Assembly: GCA_018262235.1 (NCBI GenBank)
Contig: JAGTRY010000026.1
Location: forward strand, 1 to 39,713
Direction: 5' to 3'
DNA: 39,713 bases
From: Pseudomonadota bacterium
GTDB lineage: Bacteria > Pseudomonadota > Gammaproteobacteria > Burkholderiales > Rhodocyclaceae
Part shown: in pieces, positions 1 to 9,094 of the stretch
Position numbering within the stretch: the stretch's first letter is position 1
How the letters are laid out: each line of letters begins with the position of its first letter
Made by a program: the position numbers and the translations under genes
The notes under the pieces: model-generated
The model's database searches: none
What the model was told of the DNA's origin: nothing
Seen by the model: the letters and a program-made list of their open reading frames with translations, nothing else

Positions 1-1
1 C

Positions 2-3000
2 GAGTTCGTAGCGGGCACGACCTATACCGACACGCTCACCGTCACCTCGGCCGATGGCACGACCAGCCTCATCACGGTCAATATCCTCGGCACCAATGAC
101 GCTCCGGTCACAACAGGCGGTGCAGTTACAGGTACGGAAGACACCGCACTGGTACTGACCTGGGCGAATTTCAATGTCACCGACGTAGACGGCGGTTCGT
201 CAGAAGCTATTGTCGTGAGCTCCCTGCCCACGAACGGCGTGTTGCAGTACTCAACGAATGGCGTGACCTGGACAACCATCACAGTCGCCGGACAGACATT
301 GCTCAAGTCCTACATCGACGCCGGTTATGTGCGTTTCGTACCTCTCGCCAACGAATCAGGCAGCGACGCCTACGGTGGAACAGGAACGGGTAACAAACAG
401 GCTGATTATGCGAGCTTCACCTATCAGGTCGTCGATGGCTCCAGCAGTAACGGAACCGGCAACACGGCGACGCTGGTCATTGATATCACGCCCGTCGCAG
501 ATGCACCGAGCCTCTCGCTGACAGCGGGGAGCCCGACTTATACCCAGACATCCACTGCGTCCGGCGTATCCATCGGAAGCGACACTTACGTCATCACGCT
601 TGCCTCGGCGCTGACCGATACCGATGGGAGTGAAACGCTGTCGAACATCACCCTTACCGGAGTGCCGTCAACGGTCACTTTCAGTGCCGGCACCAGGCAG
701 ACGGATGGATCCTGGGTCTTTACCCAGGCCAATCTCGCCAACCTGACCATGACGGTTCCCAGCGGGACGGCAAGCTTTGACCTGCTGGCTTCAGTCACCA
801 GCACGGAGTCGGCCAATAGCAATGCGGCCACCAGTACGATCACCCTGCACATTGATACCAACCATGCTCCGATCGCCGTGGCCGATACGGCGACAGCAAC
901 CGAAGCCGGCGGTACCAGCAACGGCACGGCAGGGGTCAATCCGACAGGCAATGTGCTGAGCAATGACCTGATCATTGACACGACCGACACCAAAACAGTG
1001 GCAAGCGTCAGCCATGGTACGACGACCGGAACTGTTGGCAGTTCGCTGGCTGGCGCATACGGCACGCTGGTCTTGAATGCCGACGGTAGCTACACCTACA
1101 CCGTGGACAACAGCAATACGACCGTACAGGCTTTGCGTACCAGCAGCAGCACCCTGGCTGACACGTTCACCTACACGGTCAAGGATGCCTCAGGCACCAC
1201 ATCCTCGACGACCCTGACGGTCACCATTCAGGGCGCTGATGATGCCCCCGTGGCGGTTGCCGACACGAACGTCGTCCTGAAGAGCGCGAGCAGCACGGTT
1301 GCCATATCGACCACTGCCGCCACCGGAGTGCTATCGAATGACACCGATGTGGACAGCGGTGACAGCGAGCGCGTCTCCGCCATCAAGTTGGCGTCGGCGA
1401 CAACGGCGACGACAATCACTTCCGGCGGCTCAGCAACCATTACCACCTCGTATGGAACACTGGTCATTTACTCTACCGGTGCTTACACATACACGGCGAA
1501 CAGATCAGGCCGGACGGGTTCTGTTAATGATGTCTTTACCTATACCGTCACGGATACAGCAGGGCTGAGTTCCACCGCGACGCTCACCATCACGATCGAC
1601 AATTCCAACTCGGTTCCCGTGATATCGAGCTCCACCAGCATCGTGAACGGTACGGAAGACACCGCACTCATCCTGAGCTGGGCAAGCTTCAATGTCTCGG
1701 ATGCCGACGGGATAAGCTCCACCCTGGGCGTTACGATCACGACCCTTCCCACAGACGGGGTTTTGCAGACCTCTACCGATGGCGTAACCTGGACCTCGAT
1801 TACAGCCAACACGGTAGTACTGAAGAGCACCATCGACGCCGGCTATTTCCGCTTCGTACCGGATGCCAACGAATCAGGCAGCGACGCCTATGCGACCTCC
1901 GGCACCGGCAACATGAAGTCTGACTACGCCAGCTTCACCTACACGGCTACCGACGGCATAGGAAGCAGCACAACTTCCGCAACGGTCACGATCAACATCA
2001 CACCGGTTGCGGATGACCCGATCATAAAGGTGGGTGGGGTATCGATTACGGATGGTCAGACGGTCGTAGTCACCGTGCCTGCTGGCGATGGTCTGACAGC
2101 GCGCATCTACACCTCGATCAGCAATATTTCGACGAGCACGGTTGACACGCTGGCAGAGGTACAGAACCTGCTAACCCTGCTGAACGCAGACACACCGACA
2201 TCAACCACGATTTCGACTGCACCGCAGGATTACACCGCAAACGGCACGGGTTCTCCATCCGGCATTTCCACCGACGGGGCCTACCGCATGACCGGGTTGA
2301 TCTACCTGGAAGCGGGGCATACCTACACCTTCAGCTCGTACATGGACGATACCGCGCTGTTGGTACTGGGCGGCACCGTGGTGCTGGCAAAGAACTACAA
2401 CAGCTGGGGCAACATCACAGCCACCAGCTATACGGTCACCGTCAGTGGTTACTACACGATTGACTGGGCCGTCTATAACGGCGACAGCGTCGGTGCTGTC
2501 TTGCCTTATCTGAGCGTAGACGGCGGCACGGCGCTGGCGCTGAGCACGACCAACTTCAAGATCTACAGTTCGCTGAGCGCGCTGGAAACGCTGGGTGGCG
2601 TCCATGACTCCTTTGTTGCGGTCTCCGGCTCCTATGGCTATTACCCGATTGCCAGCAACAGTGGCGTGGAAGACACGACCATCACGCTATCGCCGCTGAC
2701 AGTGTCACTCTCCGACACCGACGGGTCGGAAACGCTGGTCAGCCTGGTGGCCAAGAATCTGCTGGTGGGAACGGTGCTCTCTGACGGCACCCATACCTTC
2801 ACGGCCACCGCAGGCTCGACTTCGGTGAATATCGCGTCCTGGACACTCACTTCGCTGACCATCACCCCGCCGCTGAATTTCTCCGGTTCCTACAACCTGG
2901 AACTGGAAGCCACCAGCAAGGAAACGGCGACCGGTGAGACGGCCACAACCTCAATCGTGCTGCCGATCCCGGTCACGGGCGTCAACGACGCCCCCGTGGC

Positions 3001-4222
3001 GGTTGCCGACACGATCAGCGTGACCGAAGATTCCGGCACCTACACGATCACGGGCAGTGTCATCAGCAACGATACGGATCCAGACGGTGACACATTGAGC
3101 GTCAGCGCAGTCAACAGCCGCACGGCCCTGGTCAACACCGATATTGCGGGGAACTATGGTTATTTCCATCTGAACGCCGATGGCACTTACACCTATACCC
3201 TGACCAACGACAACGCACAGGTCAATGCACTCAACGATGGCCAGACCCTGACCGAGTCCGTCGCCTACACCGTAACGGATCCCAGCGGGCTGACCAGTAT
3301 CGCCACGCTGACCGTGACCATCCATGGCACCACGGACACCTACACGACCAGTACCCAGATCACCGGAACCGAATCGGCCGATACCCTGACCGGAACCTCT
3401 TCCGCGGATCTGATCCTGGGTCTGGGTGGCAACGACTACATCGAGGCCGGTGCCGGCAGTGATGTGGTCCGCACGGGTGACAGCACGGGTAGCGCAACGG
3501 TCGAGCAGCTTGCATCCTCAGCCTTCATCACCACGGCCGATGCCAGCATGCTGGATTCCAGCGGCCACCTGACGGTAGCGGATGCCACCCACAAAGCCTA
3601 TGGCGATCTGGTCAATGGCGGCGACGGCAATGACGCGATCATCGGCACCGGCAGCAATACCCACCTGTTTTACGGTGGTGCCGGGAATGATTACCTGCTG
3701 GGCGGCTCCGGATCTGACGCCCTGCGTGGCGGGGCGGGCAGTGACCGCATCGAAGGGGGTGCAGGCAGCGACGTGATGCGTGGCGATCTGGGTGCAGACG
3801 TATTCGCCTGGTCGTTTGGGGATCAAGCCTCGACAGCCGGCACAAGCTCGGCCACGACCGGGAATGTCTATGGTATTGCCGCGGGAATCCAGCTCTCTTC
3901 AACAACGGACCTGGTCACCGACTTCAGCAAGGCGGACGGCGATGCCCTTGATCTGCGCGACCTGTTGTCCGGCGAGAGCCACCTCGGACTGGAAACCGGC
4001 AACCTGAGCAATTACCTGCACTTCGAGGTATCGAATGGCAATACCATTGTTCACATCAGTACCACTGGTGGTTTTACAAATGGCACCTACGACGCCACGC
4101 AGGAAAATCAGACCATCGTATTGCAAGGCGTCAACCTGCTCAATGACGGTACGGCGACATTGCTCAACGACAATGCGGTCATTCAGGACATGCTGAAGAA
4201 CAACCGGCTGATCGTGGACTGA
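2..4222 (+). CDS. LapA/BapA-like giant RTX adhesin, type I secreted (5'-partial)
   Basis: The reading frame is open from base 2 to the stop at 4220-4222, so 1,406 C-terminal residues are present and the start lies upstream of the window. In order I see a cadherin-like domain (nt 112-505), an Ig-like block (505-865), VCBS-type repeats ending in N/D-DAPV linkers (855-1260, 1264-1605), a second cadherin-like domain (1630-2020), a PA14/GLEYA-like domain (about 2015-2600), another Ig-like block (2640-2985), a third VCBS repeat (2985-3335) and glycine/aspartate-rich RTX calcium-binding nonapeptides (about 3400-3800, GGAGSD-type). The end is a VCA0849-type type I secretion signal with the ADVF and TDLVTDF motifs and a short hydrophilic tail. 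Such proteins are exported by an ABC transporter/MFP/TolC channel and held at the cell surface as biofilm adhesins. The LapD, LapG and LapE genes next door support a LapA-like role. The N-terminal retention module and LapG cut site cannot be seen here. Confidence 0.9.
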   Translation, partial: EFVAGTTYTDTLTVTSADGTTSLITVNILGTNDAPVTTGGAVTGTEDTALVLTWANFNVTDVDGGSSEAIVVSSLPTNGVLQYSTNGVTWTTITVAGQTLLKSYIDAGYVRFVPLANESGSDAYGGTGTGNKQADYASFTYQVVDGSSSNGTGNTATLVIDITPVADAPSLSLTAGSPTYTQTSTASGVSIGSDTYVITLASALTDTDGSETLSNITLTGVPSTVTFSAGTRQTDGSWVFTQANLANLTMTVPSGTASFDLLASVTSTESANSNAATSTITLHIDTNHAPIAVADTATATEAGGTSNGTAGVNPTGNVLSNDLIIDTTDTKTVASVSHGTTTGTVGSSLAGAYGTLVLNADGSYTYTVDNSNTTVQALRTSSSTLADTFTYTVKDASGTTSSTTLTVTIQGADDAPVAVADTNVVLKSASSTVAISTTAATGVLSNDTDVDSGDSERVSAIKLASATTATTITSGGSATITTSYGTLVIYSTGAYTYTANRSGRTGSVNDVFTYTVTDTAGLSSTATLTITIDNSNSVPVISSSTSIVNGTEDTALILSWASFNVSDADGISSTLGVTITTLPTDGVLQTSTDGVTWTSITANTVVLKSTIDAGYFRFVPDANESGSDAYATSGTGNMKSDYASFTYTATDGIGSSTTSATVTINITPVADDPIIKVGGVSITDGQTVVVTVPAGDGLTARIYTSISNISTSTVDTLAEVQNLLTLLNADTPTSTTISTAPQDYTANGTGSPSGISTDGAYRMTGLIYLEAGHTYTFSSYMDDTALLVLGGTVVLAKNYNSWGNITATSYTVTVSGYYTIDWAVYNGDSVGAVLPYLSVDGGTALALSTTNFKIYSSLSALETLGGVHDSFVAVSGSYGYYPIASNSGVEDTTITLSPLTVSLSDTDGSETLVSLVAKNLLVGTVLSDGTHTFTATAGSTSVNIASWTLTSLTITPPLNFSGSYNLELEATSKETATGETATTSIVLPIPVTGVNDAPVAVADTISVTEDSGTYTITGSVISNDTDPDGDTLSVSAVNSRTALVNTDIAGNYGYFHLNADGTYTYTLTNDNAQVNALNDGQTLTESVAYTVTDPSGLTSIATLTVTIHGTTDTYTTSTQITGTESADTLTGTSSADLILGLGGNDYIEAGAGSDVVRTGDSTGSATVEQLASSAFITTADASMLDSSGHLTVADATHKAYGDLVNGGDGNDAIIGTGSNTHLFYGGAGNDYLLGGSGSDALRGGAGSDRIEGGAGSDVMRGDLGADVFAWSFGDQASTAGTSSATTGNVYGIAAGIQLSSTTDLVTDFSKADGDALDLRDLLSGESHLGLETGNLSNYLHFEVSNGNTIVHISTTGGFTNGTYDATQENQTIVLQGVNLLNDGTATLLNDNAVIQDMLKNNRLIVD
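112..505 (+). repeat. Adhesin cadherin-like repeat, copy 1
   Basis: This copy pairs with 1630-2020 at a constant offset of 1,518 nt (506 codons). Identical DNA runs include the 20-nt block starting at 131 (second copy at 1649) and the block starting at 349 (second copy at 1867). The encoded motifs GTEDTAL, DGV/NGVTWT, SxIDAGYxRFVP and ANESGSDAY are shared. It resembles the RapA2-type cadherin-like domain found in large RTX adhesins. Confidence 0.8.
1630..2020 (+). repeat. Adhesin cadherin-like repeat, copy 2
   Basis: Second copy of the domain at 112-505, offset 1,518 nt. Conserved positions include GTEDTAL at its start, then the IDAGYFRFVP and ANESGSDAY blocks and the DYASFTY strand. The presence of identical DNA, not only similar protein, suggests internal duplication or gene conversion within the adhesin gene. 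Confidence 0.8.
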
Positions 4223-4247
4223 CGCTGCAACACCTTGGTACATAGTC

Positions 4248-4286
4248 AAAAAAAACAGCCCGGCATCATCGCCGGGCTGTTTTTTT
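4248..4286. terminator. Bidirectional intrinsic terminator between adhesin and lapD
   Basis: A perfect 9-bp stem (CAGCCCGGC at 4256-4264, GCCGGGCTG at 4271-4279) has a 6-nt loop and is flanked by a run of A on the left (4248-4255) and seven T on the right (4280-4286). It can therefore stop transcripts from both sides. It sits 33 nt after the adhesin stop and downstream of the minus-strand lapD. The stretch 4287-4433 shows nothing else recognisable. Confidence 0.9.
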
Positions 4287-4433
4287 AAAGGGGCTATGGA
4301 TCACTGAAGTCTGCGCTGAATCGTTCGCACAGCGTGTCGGGCAAAGCCCGGCGCATCAAGGCTTTGAGCCCTACCCTCAATACACGCTTGCGGCGCCCCG
4401 GGCCGGATGGATTTCAAACAAGCGCGGGCTGGT

Positions 4434-6368
4434 TCAATCGGAACTTTGTCTGGCGGTTACCGCAGGGCCGGTCACCCCCGTGACCCCGAGGGCAGACAAG
4501 GTCTGCCATTCGGCCTCGGTCGCGACGCGTTCGGCAATGACCTGGATCTCCAGACTGCGAGCGACATCAACCACCGCCTTCACGAAGCGCTGATTACCTT
4601 CGTTCTGCTCAATCTCGGCAACGAAAGCGCCATCAAGTTTCAGATAATCCACACTCAGGGCATGCAGGCGCGGCATCGCCGCAAAGTGACGGCCAAAGTG
4701 CTCGATCCCCAGCTTGCAGCCATGCTGACTGAGAACCGCTGCAAACCCGGCGATCTCGTCCAGCCCGCCGCTCTCACCAATCCCGCGCTCGGACAGTTCA
4801 ACCCACAAACGCTGTGCACGTCGCCCAGCAGCGTCAAGAATGGCCCGCACACCAGGCAGGAAAGCGGGGTTCGCCAGTGACAAGGGAGACAGATTGACCG
4901 CGATGTCTCCTTCCTTCTCGTCCAGTTGGGTGACCGCCAGTTCGAGCGTCAGCAGATCAAGCTGTGCCGTCATCGCCAGACGACTTGCTGCCGGCATGAA
5001 CTGACCTGCAGTGATCGGTTGCCCATCAACATCCTGCATGCGCAACATCGCTTCACGATGCAGCAAGGCACCATCTATACGCAAAACCGGGAAGAACGCC
5101 AGGTGGAAGGCACGCATCAGCAGCGCTGCTTCGATGCGGCTACGCCATTCCTCGCTACGCGCGGCGACATGCGGCGTTTCTCCGGCATTGCCGGCCAGCG
5201 GTGGTTGCGCGGACTCGGCCTGCATCAGGCAGGCATCCAGACGCAGCATCACGCTGCCCGGTTCTTCGCCGCGCCGGTACACGGTCCAGCCAATGGCAGC
5301 CACCGGCTCACGATCCACATATTCCTGACGATAGAGCCGCGCGAAACCTTCGAGCAGGCGCTCGCACAACTGGGTACTGCCGTGAGCGTCCAGGGCCGGC
5401 AAAAGGATGCCGAATTCGGCACCATTCAGACGTGCAATCGTCGCCGAATCATCATGCTGCTGGACAACGTCGCTCAGCATGCTGGCGCAGGCCTGGATCA
5501 GGATATCGGTACGTTCGCGACCGATGCGCCGATTGATTCCGGCCAGATCAATGACACGCGCCACTACCAGCGCACCGCCCGGCGCGGCCTGCTCATCATG
5601 GAGTGCTTCGCGCAGCCCCCCCATGAACAAACTGCGATTGGGCATGCGGGTCAGCGCATCGCGATTGGTATCGTTGCGCAACTCTTCGATGCGTGCAGCC
5701 TGCTCGGCAAACATGGCCTGCACCCGCAGCACCATCGAATTCATGGCCCGCCCCACTACCCGCAGTTCAGGCACTTCCGGCTCCGGCAGGGTGATGAAAC
5801 GCCGAAAACCGATGGCCACGGCCTGCTCGACAATTGCACGCAGGGGTTTCTGCGTCCAGCGCATCAACAGACCCACGGCCAGACACAGCAGCACGCCGAT
5901 GCTCCCCTGAGTGAAAGCCAGCTTGAGCGTACCGTTCCACAATTCTGCATAGGCATAGCGCGCACTGGCGCGCACTTCCACCTTGCCGGCCTGACGCCAG
6001 CCATCGGAAACCAGCGCCTCGCCCGGTGCAGGATCCAGCGGGACCAGCGAGACAAACCAGGCAGGCGCCGAAGGCGCCGGTGCGCTGGTCTTGCGCACGA
6101 CTTCAAGCTTCCCGTTGATGTCAAAGTACGAAATGGATTCGAAGTGACCAGAATCGAACAGGGCACTCACCAGCAATTCGCGCATCGCAGGATTCTTGGT
6201 CTGCTGCGACATGGACAAAGCCAGTGAAGCCGCGCTATCGCCAGCCTGAGCATACAGTTGCTGGGCCAGATAGTTCCGGGCAGTCAGCACACTCACAGCA
6301 AAACTGCCAGACAATGCCGTCAGCATTGCCACCAGAACACTCAACCACAAGCGGGTCAACAAAGACAT
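4434..6368 (-). CDS. lapD: LapD-like degenerate GGDEF-EAL c-di-GMP receptor
   Basis: Inner-membrane protein of 644 residues that senses cytoplasmic c-di-GMP and controls the periplasmic protease LapG. I placed the start at MSLLTRLW because a GGAGG ribosome site lies 7 nt upstream; ten more in-frame residues upstream begin at 6398. Layout: TM1 about residues 8-30, a periplasmic LapD/MoxY-type domain (about 30-145) containing a PAWFV stretch that may hold the LapG-contacting tryptophan, TM2 about 148-170, HAMP-like segment, GGDEF domain (about 235-390) and EAL domain (about 405-635). The GGDEF signature is NGAEF (315-319). The EAL signature is EAM (439-441), and the usual DDFG is EHFG (556-559). 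Loss of these catalytic residues indicates binding without synthesis or hydrolysis, as in Pseudomonas LapD. lapG lies 41 nt upstream on the same strand, so the two are probably co-transcribed. Confidence 0.9.
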   Translation of the reverse strand: MSLLTRLWLSVLVAMLTALSGSFAVSVLTARNYLAQQLYAQAGDSAASLALSMSQQTKNPAMRELLVSALFDSGHFESISYFDINGKLEVVRKTSAPAPSAPAWFVSLVPLDPAPGEALVSDGWRQAGKVEVRASARYAYAELWNGTLKLAFTQGSIGVLLCLAVGLLMRWTQKPLRAIVEQAVAIGFRRFITLPEPEVPELRVVGRAMNSMVLRVQAMFAEQAARIEELRNDTNRDALTRMPNRSLFMGGLREALHDEQAAPGGALVVARVIDLAGINRRIGRERTDILIQACASMLSDVVQQHDDSATIARLNGAEFGILLPALDAHGSTQLCERLLEGFARLYRQEYVDREPVAAIGWTVYRRGEEPGSVMLRLDACLMQAESAQPPLAGNAGETPHVAARSEEWRSRIEAALLMRAFHLAFFPVLRIDGALLHREAMLRMQDVDGQPITAGQFMPAASRLAMTAQLDLLTLELAVTQLDEKEGDIAVNLSPLSLANPAFLPGVRAILDAAGRRAQRLWVELSERGIGESGGLDEIAGFAAVLSQHGCKLGIEHFGRHFAAMPRLHALSVDYLKLDGAFVAEIEQNEGNQRFVKAVVDVARSLEIQVIAERVATEAEWQTLSALGVTGVTGPAVTARQSSD

Positions 6369-6409
6369 GTCATTTCCTCCCGGCGCTGGAGCGCCCACGC
6401 AGGGTCATT

Positions 6410-7093
6410 TCAAGGTTCATAACCATCTTCTTTCATCTTCCGCATCAAGTCCCGCCACAAGGAGAGCTGGTTGACAGACCCCGTCGCCGTTGCATTGCCG
6501 GGTTTCCAGATACCATCGCTGTTGAAGCTGAATACCGGGGCCAGATCAGGGCGGCGCGATGCAGGCAGGATGCTCGCGGTCAGGCTATCGAGAACCAATG
6601 GTTCAGCCCCCGGGCTTGCATAGTAGCCCAATACCATGTGGGCCTCCGTCACCCCGCTCCCCGGCGCCCCCAGCGTGGCAACAACATAGATCCAGCGCAG
6701 CTTGCTGCGCTCCACCCCGAGTTCGATCAGGCTGAAGTACTTGCCAATGACATAGTCTTCGCAGTCACCCGCTCCCTGCCCGAGAAACTCCAGCGGCGTA
6801 GCCCAGTAATCTACCTGCTTCCATACTTGCTGATCCGTCTGGAAACGAATCCGCCGATCAAAAAACTCGTTCACCCGCCGCAGTTTTTCTGCCTCGGGCA
6901 GCCCCGCCGACTGCGCCAGCATTTCACGCCAGTCACGAAAGTTCTGAGCCCCCCGCTCACCAAACCGGCTGGTAATGCTCTGCAGCATACGATCCAGCTC
7001 AACCGCTGCGCCAGCGATCGTCGCCCCGAACAAAAGGGCCACAATCACCATACGCAAGCGCATGGAATGTGCGTTCGAGCTCAAGAGGCGCAT
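6410..7093 (-). CDS. lapG: LapG-like periplasmic cysteine protease (BTLCP family)
   Basis: Bacterial transglutaminase-like cysteine proteinase of 227 residues. In the known systems LapG cleaves the N-terminal region of LapA-type adhesins and releases them, unless sequestered by LapD at high c-di-GMP. The catalytic triad is visible: Cys111 in GDCEDY, His152 in AHMVLGYY and Asp169 in LVLDSL. The acidic residues beside the cysteine (Asp110, Glu112) match the calcium ligands known from LapG. An N-terminal hydrophobic segment (about residues 13-30, ending GAA) serves as signal peptide or anchor. The start at 7093 has an AGAGG site 7-8 nt upstream; Met11 (7063) is a possible alternative. It is transcribed toward lapD and divergently from lapE. 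Confidence 0.9.
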   Translation of the reverse strand: MRLLSSNAHSMRLRMVIVALLFGATIAGAAVELDRMLQSITSRFGERGAQNFRDWREMLAQSAGLPEAEKLRRVNEFFDRRIRFQTDQQVWKQVDYWATPLEFLGQGAGDCEDYVIGKYFSLIELGVERSKLRWIYVVATLGAPGSGVTEAHMVLGYYASPGAEPLVLDSLTASILPASRRPDLAPVFSFNSDGIWKPGNATATGSVNQLSLWRDLMRKMKEDGYEP

Positions 7094-7295
7094 GTCATGC
7101 CTCTTTCACCGGAAAACCGTGAAATAGTTGTTTGTAGTTTCCATTCCGACACAGTTGAAAGTGTTTGATGTAAGACAAAACCCCACGCCCAGCTTAGAAT
7201 TACCCCAAGCAAGTCCCTCAGTGAATATCGGCAGCAACACGAACCTCTGAACCCTCGCCATGTTGGCATGGCTAGCCCGGAACAGGATTTTTTCC

Positions 7296-9080
7296 ATGCA
7301 TCCATACAAAATTCTTGCTCTCTCTCTGGCCCTGATTGGCAGCAATCTGAACGCGGCAACCCTCAATGAAGTCACCGAACGCGCACTGGCACGCAGCCCG
7401 GATGTTCAGATGCGCCTGCACGATTACAACGCCTCCAGCAGCGAACAACAAGCCGCACGCGGAGGCTTGCGCCCGCGCATCGACCTTGAAGCCTACGCGG
7501 GACGCGAGCGTTACGACCCCACGCCCGGCACCAGCAATTACTTCAATCATCCGGGCGCTTCCCTGCAACTGCGTCAGTTGCTCTTCGACGCAGGTGCCAC
7601 ACGCAACGACATCAAACGACTGGGCTTTGCCAAAGCCACGCGTTATTACGAACTGCTGCAAGCGGCTGACGACATCGCCTTCGAATCCTCACGTGCCTAT
7701 CTGGATGTACAGCGCTATCGCCAGCTCTCCAATCTCGCCAAGGAAAACTGGGCGGTGCACAAGGAACTCTATGACCAGATCACCTCACGCGTACAAGCTG
7801 GCGTAGGACGTCGCGTCGACCTTGAGCAGGCCGCTGGCCGGCTGGCACTGGCGCAATCGAACTGGCTCACCGACACAAGCAATCTGCATGACGTCAGTGC
7901 CCGCTTTGAACGCATCGTAGGGGAAGCCCCTCCCGTGCTGGCTGAAGCCCCCGATCTGACCAAGCAGATGCCCGAAGACAAGCAGATCCTCACGGAAGCC
8001 CTGCGCAACAACCCAGGGTTCATGGCCGCGATATCCAACCTGCGTGCAGCGCGCGCACTCACCGATGTCCGGCGTGCAGCGAACGCCCCGACCCTTGAGT
8101 TCCGTGCCTCCACAGGCGTCGAACGCAATCGCAACGGCTACGACGGCTCTTACAAGAATGACATGGCGCAGATCGTCATGAACTACAACCTGTACCGTGG
8201 TGGATCAGACAGCGCCCGGATCACCCAGGCCGTGGAAAGCTACAACGCAGCAATCGATGGTCGCGAGAAGTCCTGCCGCGATATCCGCCAGACCACCACG
8301 ATCGCCTGGAACAACGTTCGCAAACAACGCGAACAACTGCGCTTGCTGAACCAGCACATGCTCTCGACCGAGAAGGCCAGAGACGCCTACCGCCAACAGT
8401 TCGACATCGGCCAGCGTACCCTGCTCGACTTGCTGGACACCGAAAACGAATTGTTCCAGGCGCGCCGTGCTTACGCCAACGCCCAGTACGACCTGAAGCA
8501 GTCTGAATACCAGGTGCTCTCTGTCACCCATCGCCTGCTGCCTGGTTTGGGGCTGGCCCCAGCGACCGTGACAGCGCCGGATTCGGATGATGGTGATCCC
8601 AAAGATTACGCAGCCCAGTGCAGCGTGGAAATGCCCGCTCCGACAGACCTTGATCTGAATGCCGCCATGGCTTCACGTCCGCCACTCAAACCGGTCCCCG
8701 TTCCAGCCCCCGTGGTACCGACGACGCTCCCCGCTCAATGCGAGTTCGCCGCCAAGGACTGGGCCGCCGCCTGGTCGGCCAAGGATCTGAAGAAATACCT
8801 CGGTTACTACTCGACGAACTTCCAGCCCTTGACCCGCGCTGATCGCGAAGACTGGTACAACTTCCGCGCCCAGCGTCTGAACAAGGACAGCATTTCTGTC
8901 GAACTCAAGGATCTGAGCGTCAAGCAGTTGAGTCCCGAGAGCTGCGAAGTCAATTTCCAGCAAAGCTATCGCTCGTCTGACTACAACGACGACGTCGCCA
9001 AACGCCTCGTGCTCAAACGCGAGAGCGCGGGTTGGAAGATCATTCAGGAAATAGCCCCGAAGAAATCTTCGACCAATTGA
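7296..9080 (+). CDS. lapE: LapE-like TolC-family outer-membrane channel with extra C-terminal NTF2-like domain
   Basis: Outer-membrane efflux protein expected to complete the type I exporter for the adjacent adhesin. I chose Met at 7296 because it gives a clean signal peptide (MHPYKILALSLALIGSNLNAA); an in-frame ATG at 7260 would add 12 residues in front of it. Residues about 25-440 show the two-repeat TolC architecture, including a DLLDTENELFQARRAYANAQYDL-type helix near the end (conserved core DLLDTENELF). A proline-rich linker (about 465-480) leads to an additional domain of about 110 residues (482-594) with W-x-x-AWSAKDL, YYSTNF and WKIIQE motifs. This resembles the NTF2-like domain found at the C-terminus of Cds6-type L,D-transpeptidases. 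Plain LapE/TolC proteins end before this domain. The gene is divergent from lapG. Confidence 0.87.
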   Translation: MHPYKILALSLALIGSNLNAATLNEVTERALARSPDVQMRLHDYNASSSEQQAARGGLRPRIDLEAYAGRERYDPTPGTSNYFNHPGASLQLRQLLFDAGATRNDIKRLGFAKATRYYELLQAADDIAFESSRAYLDVQRYRQLSNLAKENWAVHKELYDQITSRVQAGVGRRVDLEQAAGRLALAQSNWLTDTSNLHDVSARFERIVGEAPPVLAEAPDLTKQMPEDKQILTEALRNNPGFMAAISNLRAARALTDVRRAANAPTLEFRASTGVERNRNGYDGSYKNDMAQIVMNYNLYRGGSDSARITQAVESYNAAIDGREKSCRDIRQTTTIAWNNVRKQREQLRLLNQHMLSTEKARDAYRQQFDIGQRTLLDLLDTENELFQARRAYANAQYDLKQSEYQVLSVTHRLLPGLGLAPATVTAPDSDDGDPKDYAAQCSVEMPAPTDLDLNAAMASRPPLKPVPVPAPVVPTTLPAQCEFAAKDWAAAWSAKDLKKYLGYYSTNFQPLTRADREDWYNFRAQRLNKDSISVELKDLSVKQLSPESCEVNFQQSYRSSDYNDDVAKRLVLKRESAGWKIIQEIAPKKSSTN

Positions 9081-9094
9081 TCGGCTGGGTTTGG

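Noticed and set aside
2-4222. Adhesin considered a pseudogene fragment because no start is visible
   Set aside because: The frame is open to the left edge without any stop and ends in an intact secretion signal, so it is simply cut by the window.
4926-6227. Long plus-strand open frame of 433 codons opposite lapD
   Set aside because: It is antisense to a gene with clear domains, its protein is rich in His, Gln and Arg, and it has no recognisable motif. It is a codon-bias shadow.
4434-6368. LapD considered as an active dual diguanylate cyclase/phosphodiesterase
   Set aside because: GGDEF, EAL and DDFG are all altered at key catalytic positions.
7141-7295. Sigma-70 promoter in the lapG-lapE spacer
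   Set aside because: TTGAAA and TAGAAT are present but 34 nt apart, and TTGATG to TAGAAT is 24 nt; neither gives an acceptable spacing.
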